Position numbers and translations under genes: made by a program. This document shows, in pieces, positions 29,909 through 37,076 of a DNA stretch of 64,000 nucleotides. Each line of letters starts with the position of its first letter. The first letter of the stretch is position 1. The stretch is from Ruminococcus flavefaciens (GTDB taxonomy: Bacteria; Bacillota; Clostridia; Oscillospirales; Ruminococcaceae). The notes beneath the pieces are model-generated. The model was not told the origin of the DNA. It did not search any database and was given only the letters and a program-made list of their open reading frames with translations. Where the stretch lies: NCBI GenBank assembly GCA_002309635.1, contig DBXO01000022.1:17412-81411 (forward strand), read 5' to 3'.

Positions 29909-30955
29909 TCATATTATCTTTTTCACGCAGGGAACAATCTTTAACAGCTTTGTTATGCCGTAGGATATCACAAGTGTAACTATGCATAACAGTATTACCG
30001 TTATAGTGCCGCCGTGCTTGAATGGGTCAAGCTTTATAACTGCGAAGATGAATTTCAGCACAGCCATATGGATAAGGTATATACCGAATGAACAGTTGTC
30101 AAGCTCCGCCGCAATGGTATCAAATACAGGAACAGGCTTGTTCCTGGTCTTGCGGATATAACCGAAAGCGCCCACTGAAGCGGCTGCATACACGGGGAAT
30201 GAATAAACGCTGAGGAGCGATATGGTGCGTGCTGCTCCTACAGAGCTCTTATCCGCCGAGAAAGCATAGACCGTAAGCATAGCCGTTACGCCGGCGCATA
30301 TCAGGAACATTATCCCGCATGCGTTTTTCGGAAGCTTTATTATTCCCGTATGCATTGCATGACCGAGGAACAGATAAAATGGATAGATACTGAAAACGCA
30401 TATATAAAACGGGAGCTTTTTACCCGAAGCTGTCTCTATAAATGGTATTACGGAAAGAAAGACCGCATAAAGAAGTATAAGGTACTTTATCTGCGAAGCT
30501 CCAGCGTGGTCGGCTATGAGCTTGTAGAACGGCAGCAGGAGATATATGGCAAGCATAAGGTAGATGTACCACATATGGGGCCAGCCTGTGCCGAGGAAGA
30601 TATCGCTTAAGATATCCTTTACGGTCTGTGCAGGAGTATAATGAGCTGTGGTAAAAGCGTCAAATACTGAGAATATCACAGAGAAAGCTATCAATGCGAA
30701 CACCATTCTCAGCAGATACTTTCCGAACAGCTTTTTCGGTGTAAGAACTCTTCTGCTGTTGAGGAGAAGTGCTCCCGAAGCCATTATAAAGCAGGGAACA
30801 GCCCACATCATGCAGTTCCTGAATACCGACATTGTAGTGAGCTGAGCGGGAACAGCCGCAAAATTAGCGGCTGTGAAAAACGTGTGCAGTACAACTACGG
30901 CTATACACGCAAGAGCTTTTATACGGCTCAGATAGAGCACACGATCCTTTACCAT
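29909..30955 (-). CDS. Acyltransferase family 3 membrane protein
   Basis: Polytopic membrane protein with about ten helices, of the family that O-acylates cell-surface glycans, peptidoglycan or exported molecules. Typical features are the N-terminal RIKALACIAVVVLHTFF with the conserved His, VPCFIMASGALLL, and HMWYIYLMLAIYLLLPF. It overlaps the preceding lipoprotein gene by 7 bases (ATGGTAA), so the two are translationally coupled. The acyl target is unknown; its neighbour may be a surface substrate or partner. Confidence 0.88.
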   Translation of the reverse strand: MVKDRVLYLSRIKALACIAVVVLHTFFTAANFAAVPAQLTTMSVFRNCMMWAVPCFIMASGALLLNSRRVLTPKKLFGKYLLRMVFALIAFSVIFSVFDAFTTAHYTPAQTVKDILSDIFLGTGWPHMWYIYLMLAIYLLLPFYKLIADHAGASQIKYLILLYAVFLSVIPFIETASGKKLPFYICVFSIYPFYLFLGHAMHTGIIKLPKNACGIMFLICAGVTAMLTVYAFSADKSSVGAARTISLLSVYSFPVYAAASVGAFGYIRKTRNKPVPVFDTIAAELDNCSFGIYLIHMAVLKFIFAVIKLDPFKHGGTITVILLCIVTLVISYGITKLLKIVPCVKKII

Positions 30956-31791
30956 GTAAGTGCTCCGCCGCCCTGATTAGCAATACATCCGCCGTTGGGA
31001 TCCTGTGCGGCATCTGTGGGAGCTTCTGTAGGTGCGGGTGCCTGTGTAACAGGCTCTACATACTGAGTAGTGGGAGCTACGTACTGAGTTGTTGGTGCGA
31101 TATACTGTGTAGTTGCAGGCTGTGTGTATACAGGCTCCTCATAAGCGGGAGCAGTATATACGGGCTCATAGGAGTAGTCGTCGTCATCATCCGTTTTCTT
31201 TGTAGTGGGCTCCTCCTCAGGCTCGTTGGACTTTATCATTTCCTCTGCATCTCTTGTACTTACCTTCTGGTCAGTGGACTTTGAGGTATACTCAACGTAA
31301 GCGAAATTGTTCTCAAGGCGGAATACGCACTCGTCAAGGTCTCCGAACGGGAACTGATGAAGCACGGCATGTGAGCCGTCCTTGAAATCAATCTTTATGA
31401 GGAACTCCTCGCTTGCGATAGCGTCGCTGTCGCCTATGGCATAGCCCTCGTTGTTCAAGGGAACGTAGTAAAGAATACGCTTTTCGTCCTTAAGGAACGG
31501 ATCGTCGGAGCGGAGCATATTCTTGGGGAACTGTTCCTCTGAGCCTGACCTGACGCTGAAGCCTACTATGTCTCTGCCTGTTCTGTTGTCGATTGTGATG
31601 ACAAACACATTGCTTCCCGACGCCTTGTCGCCGATAAGCTTCATCTTATCGGGAGTAGTGGCAGGCTCGGTAACAGCCTGAAGAGTTGCGGGCTCTGTTG
31701 CGGATTCAAAGCTTGCGGAGGGGGTTACCTTTCCGCAGCCTGAAAGAGCAAGAACTGCCAGTAATGTGATTGCTGATATTATTTTTTTCAT
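30949..31791 (-). CDS. Lipoprotein with Thr/Gln/Tyr/Pro repeats
   Basis: A lipobox ends the signal MKKIISAITLLAVLALSGC. A Thr/Ala/Glu-rich linker (about 25-48) leads into a globular domain (about 50-185, with SNVFVITIDNRTGRDIVGF), then an acidic Thr/Lys/Asp stretch and a low-complexity tail with repeats APTTQYV, plus YEPVYTAPAYEEP. The tail looks like a cell-wall spanning segment and could be glycosylated. The ATG follows AAGGAGG. Middle gene of a three-gene unit: 16 bases after the dockerin protein and overlapping the acyltransferase. Function unknown. Confidence 0.8.
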   Translation of the reverse strand: MKKIISAITLLAVLALSGCGKVTPSASFESATEPATLQAVTEPATTPDKMKLIGDKASGSNVFVITIDNRTGRDIVGFSVRSGSEEQFPKNMLRSDDPFLKDEKRILYYVPLNNEGYAIGDSDAIASEEFLIKIDFKDGSHAVLHQFPFGDLDECVFRLENNFAYVEYTSKSTDQKVSTRDAEEMIKSNEPEEEPTTKKTDDDDDYSYEPVYTAPAYEEPVYTQPATTQYIAPTTQYVAPTTQYVEPVTQAPAPTEAPTDAAQDPNGGCIANQGGGALTW

Positions 31792-31807
31792 ATTTTATCC
31801 TCCTTGA

Positions 31808-33202
31808 TCAGTCCATGACGAGTTCCTTCTGGTATCTCCATGTGCCTGACTGACCATATGTTATCATATATCCGTTATTATTTGTTTCGCTGGTGAAATC
31901 CGGGTCGCAGACATAAACGGTCCCGCCGATTACTACCTCTACCCACGAGTGGGCTCCCAACGTTCCGTCCTTAAGCGGTACCTTTCCTGAGATGAGGTGT
32001 GCGTCGTAGCCGAGAAGCCTTGCCATTTCGCAGAACATTGCTGCCATTACATAGCAGTTGCCCTTTCCGTTTTTGAAGCCGTACTCGGCGTACCATTCGA
32101 GGGTATAATCCGGAGTCTGCGGCATATCAGGCTTCTGTCCGTAATAGGTGATGGACGAAGCGTCCCTGAAAGCAGCCTGCGGGTCCCAGCCTATCTGATC
32201 GAGACGGGCCTTTGCAAGGGGATAGTCGTATTTGAGCTCAGGAGCCTTTGATACGGTTACGTCCCATACCGAGCCGCCCGCGTAGTAGTCTTTCCTGGGG
32301 ATAACTGCCTGAATTATCAGGACGGGAGCAAAGTCCGATTCTGTTGTGGACTTGTATTCGCTTGCCGCAACATTTATCCTGCCGTTTGAGTATTTTACGG
32401 AATCAACCTTTATATCGGGAATGAAGCTGTAGGACGGAGCAGGCTCTGATATCTTCTGCATGTAGTCCATGTTTGCGTAACCCGAAATTCCGTTGTATGT
32501 AACGTGCGCCCACTTTCCGTTTCCGTATGAAACGGGGATTATGGCATTGGGCGGTATCCTGCCGATGGATTCGGTAGCTGCCGAATGATCTGTTCTTATA
32601 TTAAGGTATGATGTAACGTTTTTCGTAGTATATGTTCCTGCATAGCTGGTGCTGCATCCGCAGGCAGCTGAGGAGTAGGTTTTTTTCAACTGATAGTTTG
32701 ATGAGGTGAGAAAGACGGGATTGATAAGGAGCACAGAATCTGCGAAAAACTTTTCATCGTACTTGGTAAGGTAATCGTTTACGATCTTTTCGTTGAAATA
32801 AGGTGAAAGAGCTGCTTTCAGCTCGGCTGCGGAAGCGACTGCTCTGCCGCTTTCCGAAGTCTTTGCACTCTTGAGTGCATCGGTATAGCCTGTAGTGATC
32901 CTGTCCGTAACTGCAGTGAATTTAAGCGTTCTGTCCGATGAAAGGATAAGCTTGCGAAGCTTTACCACATCGTATACATCTGTTTTGCCGTCGCCGTTAA
33001 CGTCGGCGGTCTTTGACTGAGCCTCGGTCAGTTTATTTTTACCGAGTACATACCCCTGAAGGAGCTCGAGATCGTCTGAGGAAACTGTTCCGTCGGCGTT
33101 TATATCGCCTGCTGCCGCTGCAGAGCCGGCTGCTGCGGGAAGAATGTTTCCTGATGCGAGAGCTGCGGCAAGAAGTAAGCTCAGGAGCTTGTTATGTTTC
33201 AT
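31808..33202 (-). CDS. Secreted dockerin / SH3 / transglutaminase-like protein
   Basis: Signal peptide (1-31, ending AAAGSAAAAG), then an N-terminal type I dockerin (about 32-90) with both calcium loops, GDINADGTVSSDD and ADVNGDGKTDVYD; a spacer; a bacterial SH3 domain (TSYLNIRTDHSAATESIG, WAHVTYNGISGY); and a C-terminal transglutaminase-like domain with the Cys-His-Asp triad in GNCYVMAAMF, AHSWVEVV and VCDPDF. It should dock onto a cellulosomal or surface cohesin and may cleave or crosslink peptides. The start at 33202 follows AAAGGAAG by 7 bases. Dockerin-transglutaminase proteins are known from R. flavefaciens. Confidence 0.88.
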   Translation of the reverse strand: MKHNKLLSLLLAAALASGNILPAAAGSAAAAGDINADGTVSSDDLELLQGYVLGKNKLTEAQSKTADVNGDGKTDVYDVVKLRKLILSSDRTLKFTAVTDRITTGYTDALKSAKTSESGRAVASAAELKAALSPYFNEKIVNDYLTKYDEKFFADSVLLINPVFLTSSNYQLKKTYSSAACGCSTSYAGTYTTKNVTSYLNIRTDHSAATESIGRIPPNAIIPVSYGNGKWAHVTYNGISGYANMDYMQKISEPAPSYSFIPDIKVDSVKYSNGRINVAASEYKSTTESDFAPVLIIQAVIPRKDYYAGGSVWDVTVSKAPELKYDYPLAKARLDQIGWDPQAAFRDASSITYYGQKPDMPQTPDYTLEWYAEYGFKNGKGNCYVMAAMFCEMARLLGYDAHLISGKVPLKDGTLGAHSWVEVVIGGTVYVCDPDFTSETNNNGYMITYGQSGTWRYQKELVMD

Positions 33203-33339
33203 AAAAAGACTTCCTTTCATTGTATTAACGTTCCATACTAATATACGAATCAGGGAAGATAAATGTGACATAAAATTATAAAAAATATCCGGGAAATATC
33301 TGTAAGGCATTGATACGGCGGTTATCTGCTGTATAAATA

Positions 33340-34563
33340 TCAGCCGTGATAGTCCTGAAAACCGTTTTCGGCTGATGAAATCATAAATTCCAGTTTTCTG
33401 TCTCCGACTGAGGTGCAGACTCCATTATTAATCCTGAATACAGAAGTGTCTCCGTCAAATCTTGGTACGAAGCCTCCCTCGGGAATGGGATAGGGGTTGT
33501 TTCCGAGGAAGAACAGGTAGCTTTGACCCTCATACTGTTCGCCCTTGCATTCTCTGATTACCCTGACAGTGTATCTTTCAGGCTCATCTATGGTGCTGAA
33601 CCATAATTTCTCGGTAAATACCTCGGCAGGCACATAACCGCCGCCGAAGAATACTGTTATCCTGTCTTCGGGGGAAAGTTCTCCTTTGAATACTCTGCTT
33701 ACGGTGATGTTTTCTGCCGTATATGCTTCTCCGTCTATAGAAGTATACACTATTTCATCAAGATTTGCAAGTACCACGGCGGAGGAATTTTCATACAGCT
33801 TTGATATATCTATAGCTGAGCCTTCTTTCTGACCCTGATTCTGATTCTGGACCGGGTTCTGACTTCCATCCGAAGCCTTCATTCCGAGGGCGGTTTCTTC
33901 GCTTATAATTTTGCTGCGGAGTGTATAGACGACAGTAAGGGGAACTGTTTTGTCATTGCCTGCGGGAGCGCTGATTGACGGTGAGTCGGCTGAAGCAGGA
34001 GCAGTTATATCGTTTTCTTCGGGAACGCTGCTTGCTGTCGTTGTGACAGGCTCTTCGTCCTTCTGTGGAGCGTTTGCGGCAGCGGTACTTACGGTCTGCG
34101 GAGCCGTTGTCTGCGCCATAGTGTTATTTATGCGGTTTTCTGACGTATAAGAGGCAGTTTTTGACGTGCCTGTGACTGTTGTTTTTACAGCCTCGTCTGA
34201 AGAAGTCTTTGCTGTCCTTGATGCATTAGTTTCCGACGTGACCGTTTTCACAGTCGTTATTTGCGACGTAACGGCAATAGCGGCAGTGGTTTCAACTGGT
34301 TCCGTTTCGCTGGAAGGATCTGTTATTACCTCGTTGGAGCTGAGGTTGCCGAGGTCTCCTAAATTTTTTGGCATCATCACAGCTGTTCCCACAACGGCAG
34401 TCATCATGGCTGCGGCTGCAGCAAATTTTATAATAACGGGAAACAGCGGCTTTCTGTTCTTTTCACCTGCAAGCCGTATGAACTCTGCGGTGAATTCTTC
34501 TTTTCTGTCCGGCTCCTCAAAGCCGAAAGCTTCATGCAGAGCCTTTTTTTCTCTCTCTGTCAT
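33340..34563 (-). CDS. Membrane protein paired with ECF sigma factor (anti-sigma-like)
   Basis: Short cytosolic N-terminus (1-40, acidic and basic helices, EAFGFEEPDRKEEFTAEFIRL in part), one membrane helix (about 43-64), a very long Thr/Ser-rich extracellular linker (about 75-225) and a C-terminal globular domain (about 230-407, IDISKLYENSSAVVLANLDEIVY, ENITVSRVFKGELSP). It begins with ATGA overlap of the sigma factor gene. This is the layout of a transmembrane anti-sigma factor that senses something outside the cell, although no known anti-sigma domain is obvious. In cellulolytic clostridia, similar sigma/anti-sigma pairs sense polysaccharides; here no carbohydrate-binding module is recognisable. 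Confidence 0.75.
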   Translation of the reverse strand: MTEREKKALHEAFGFEEPDRKEEFTAEFIRLAGEKNRKPLFPVIIKFAAAAAMMTAVVGTAVMMPKNLGDLGNLSSNEVITDPSSETEPVETTAAIAVTSQITTVKTVTSETNASRTAKTSSDEAVKTTVTGTSKTASYTSENRINNTMAQTTAPQTVSTAAANAPQKDEEPVTTTASSVPEENDITAPASADSPSISAPAGNDKTVPLTVVYTLRSKIISEETALGMKASDGSQNPVQNQNQGQKEGSAIDISKLYENSSAVVLANLDEIVYTSIDGEAYTAENITVSRVFKGELSPEDRITVFFGGGYVPAEVFTEKLWFSTIDEPERYTVRVIRECKGEQYEGQSYLFFLGNNPYPIPEGGFVPRFDGDTSVFRINNGVCTSVGDRKLEFMISSAENGFQDYHG

Positions 34564-35021
34564 ATAAGCTCCTCCCTTCCCATATACTCATGCAGCTTTC
34601 CGAGGATACGGTTTATCCTTCGGTTAAGAGCAAACCGCGAGATGCTGTACAGCTTGGCGATAACGTTCACGGGCACTTCGTTGACATAGCGCAGAAGTAT
34701 TATCTCCCTGTCCTCCTCCGAAAGTCTGCCGAGAGCCTGCTTCAGGTCAAAGCCGGACAGAACATCGTCCTCGATGTTGTCGGCCGAGACCTCCGTATCG
34801 GAAAGCTCCGCATTTTTCTTCTTCCGGAATTCATCGAGACAGAGATTGCCTGCGATAGTATACAGCAGCTGCAAGGTCTTATCAACGCTGTTGTAATGTG
34901 GGTGTTCGAGGTAACGGAGAAAGGTCTCCTGAGTCAGGTCCTCGGCTGTTTCCTTGTGCCTGACACGCAGAAAGCAGTAGCGGAATATCTTATCGTACTG
35001 CTCGTTGATATCGAATGACAC
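34560..35021 (-). CDS. ECF-type RNA polymerase sigma factor
   Basis: 153 residues with region 2 (YDKIFRYCFLRVRHKETAEDLTQ split across the motif, ETFLRYLEH) and region 4 (ALGRLSEEDREIILLRYVNEV, helix-turn-helix VNVIAKLYSISRFALNRRINRIL). It directs RNA polymerase to a special promoter set when released by its partner. GTG 35021 follows GGAGGAGG by 8 bases. The last four bases overlap the start of the anti-sigma-like gene. Its own promoter looks sigma-A-like rather than autoregulated. Confidence 0.92.
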   Translation of the reverse strand: MSFDINEQYDKIFRYCFLRVRHKETAEDLTQETFLRYLEHPHYNSVDKTLQLLYTIAGNLCLDEFRKKKNAELSDTEVSADNIEDDVLSGFDLKQALGRLSEEDREIILLRYVNEVPVNVIAKLYSISRFALNRRINRILGKLHEYMGREELI

Positions 35022-35054
35022 AGGATCGCCTCCTCCGAAAGTCTTATAAATTAT

Positions 35055-35083
35055 ATTATATCATATTATAATGAATAAAGCAA
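35055..35083 (-). promoter_or_regulatory. Promoter of the ECF sigma / anti-sigma unit
   Basis: Minus strand TTGCTT (35078-35083), 17 bp, TATAAT (35055-35060). Confidence 0.6.
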
Positions 35084-35182
35084 CAAAAAAGCGGCGATAT
35101 AGTTATTTTTTATCATCTGTTCCGCAAAAGGAGTATTTTTGGGGGGATTTTATGGTGATTATTTCAGAAAAAAGCTTAAGAT

Positions 35183-35222
35183 ACAGGAAAACCGTATCGT
35201 TTAAGATACGGTACCTGAGTAT
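35183..35222 (-). terminator. Hairpin terminator downstream of the serpin gene
   Basis: On the minus strand ACCGTATC TTAAAC GATACGGT (35191-35212) is followed by TTTTCC, and weaker outer arms (GTATxCAGG type) extend it. It lies about 100 bases after the serpin stop. The rest of 35022-35314 holds the sigma promoter; a plus-strand ORF here looks spurious. Confidence 0.65.
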
Positions 35223-35314
35223 TTCCCCTTACAAAGGAAATCGTTTGCGCCGTTTATGTGCAGATACGGCTTTACACATAAAATATAGCAAACAATACTT
35301 AAAAAAGTCTTAAA

Positions 35315-36856
35315 TCAGCTTAATGAGTTAAGTACGCCCATAAATAAGGGGATATCGGTCTCTGTATCGAAGATACAGTAAACGAAGGGCCTGTCGAGAA
35401 CGATTTCCTTTTCAGGCTTCACAGGCATTGATTTTTCCTGCATTGCCACAAGTGTTGCTGCGGCTGCCTTTGTACCGTTTTCGTCAAGGTCTATAAAGGT
35501 CTTGTGTATAACATAGCCGATTTTCAGCGGATTTTTGTAGGCTATAGCTGACATGCCGGAAAAATCGGCATAGTCTGAAAAAGCAGTCGGCATTCCCATT
35601 GCAGAAAGCTCGTTGTTCAGCTTATTCGAGTATTCATAACTGAACTTGGGGAGCTTTACGCTTGCCATTTCAAAGCTGCTGCCATAGCTCTTAAGGAGAG
35701 CATTGAGCTTAACGGGAGTGAGTTCCTCGATGTACTTGTCTATGGGAGTATCCTCGTCGGGGAGAAGTGCCGCAAAGCTGTATTTTCTGCCGATATAGTC
35801 CTTGGCAAAGCCCACTGTGTTTTCGTCGCTTATGTATATCTCGGAGCTGCTCAGCATTTCCGCTTCCTGAATAGTTCCGTCCGCTGCGGTGAACCTGCCG
35901 TTGCTGATCATATTTTTTTCATACGACTCAGACCATTGCGCCTCGAATGCTACTGCATTAACGAGGTACATATCATCGTTGGGATCTATACGTTTGAGTA
36001 TCTCAGGTATCATCCCGTTTGTCTTGCTGTTTACCCAGTTGTTTACGTCTTCGATGGTGGTATCGTCAAACGGGGCAATGTAGAACTCGGAATCATAATA
36101 GTCAACGCAATTCTGAATGAAGGTCGGGAGTACCTGTATTCGGTTCCTGTCATCTCTTGCCCATATAGAGTTTGCCGTGCTGAATGACCATTTTGCCCAG
36201 TCGCTTGTGTTTATCGTTCTTTCGCGCTGGCCTCGGAAATAGCGGTTCAGGGTCTCGATAGGCATACCGCTGCCGAGGACCTTTTCCATTTCCTCAAGAG
36301 TCTGACCTTCTGCGCCGTTTGCTGTCATTCCGAGGGCCTGGGATACGGAATAAGGTGAGACAAGGTCGTTTTTGCCCTTGTTCTCGCTGTAAGTGGCTTT
36401 GAAAAGATCCAATGCGAAGGCGGTCTGACTGTCCACGAAATCCTTGTCGGAGTCTCCTCCTGACATAGCAATACCTGTAAGTCCGGGCGATCTCTGTACG
36501 CCTGTACACATATTGCTGGCTGTAGTTTTTACTTCGGGTTCCGGAGCTGATACAATTGCGTTTACAAGGAGCTTTCTCATGCCGACAAGATCGAAAACGT
36601 CAAATTTGCCGTCATTGTTTACGTCGGCTCCCGGACACGGCTCATTGTACGGGGTGAACAACCCCTTGTCGCCTTTCAGCCAGCGCTGGAAAAGAACTAT
36701 ATCCGCAAGGTTGAATACCTGATCGAGATTAGCGTCGCCTGCGATTATGTTTTTTCTGTCGATAGGCGGTGTTGCCATTGCTGTCATTCCTTCTGCCGCA
36801 GCGGGGATACCGATGCAAAGTGCAGCGGCTGCTGCGATGAATCTCCCTGATTTCAT
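35315..36856 (-). CDS. Secreted dockerin-serpin (protease inhibitor)
   Basis: Signal peptide (1-22), N-terminal type I dockerin (about 38-98, GDANLDQVFNLAD and ADVNNDGKFDVFD), linker, then a full serpin domain (about 138-513). Serpin marks are LVSPYSVSQALGMTANGAEGQT in part, NAVAFEAQW, and the C-terminal signature FVYCIFDTETDIPLFMG. The reactive loop has an inhibitory-type hinge, GTKAAAAT, and counting from the hinge glycine as P15 puts P1-P1' at Lys475-Ser476, predicting inhibition of trypsin-like proteases. It would protect a cohesin-bound enzyme complex from proteolysis. Dockerin-serpins are known from R. flavefaciens and clostridial cellulosomes. Confidence 0.92.
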   Translation of the reverse strand: MKSGRFIAAAAALCIGIPAAAEGMTAMATPPIDRKNIIAGDANLDQVFNLADIVLFQRWLKGDKGLFTPYNEPCPGADVNNDGKFDVFDLVGMRKLLVNAIVSAPEPEVKTTASNMCTGVQRSPGLTGIAMSGGDSDKDFVDSQTAFALDLFKATYSENKGKNDLVSPYSVSQALGMTANGAEGQTLEEMEKVLGSGMPIETLNRYFRGQRERTINTSDWAKWSFSTANSIWARDDRNRIQVLPTFIQNCVDYYDSEFYIAPFDDTTIEDVNNWVNSKTNGMIPEILKRIDPNDDMYLVNAVAFEAQWSESYEKNMISNGRFTAADGTIQEAEMLSSSEIYISDENTVGFAKDYIGRKYSFAALLPDEDTPIDKYIEELTPVKLNALLKSYGSSFEMASVKLPKFSYEYSNKLNNELSAMGMPTAFSDYADFSGMSAIAYKNPLKIGYVIHKTFIDLDENGTKAAAATLVAMQEKSMPVKPEKEIVLDRPFVYCIFDTETDIPLFMGVLNSLS

Positions 36857-36987
36857 AAGTATACCTCCTTAAATAACAGTTCGTTGCAGGCATAAGGCCT
36901 GTTTACTGTATAGATTAACGTTTGTGAATATTGAAATGTGCGGCCGTAATTGTAAACATTTTGTAAATGATTGGCACTCTTTATTAA

Positions 36988-37016
36988 TTGACATAATTTC
37001 CGTACTGTGTTATAAT
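36988..37016 (+). promoter_or_regulatory. Promoter of the GH3 gene
   Basis: TTGACA (36988-36993), 17 bp, TATAAT (37011-37016): perfect consensus. Confidence 0.88.
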
Positions 37017-37076
37017 AACCCCATATTTTAAATGTTTCAAGCATTTTTATAATTAATGATTAAAAGGAGAAATAAT

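Noticed and set aside
30350..30610. Plus-strand ORF in the acyltransferase gene
   Set aside because: Shadow frame of a membrane protein gene; it has no start signal and a biased composition.
35071..35313. An 80-residue plus-strand ORF between the sigma factor and serpin genes
   Set aside because: It overlaps the sigma-factor promoter and the serpin terminator hairpin and has no ribosome binding site.
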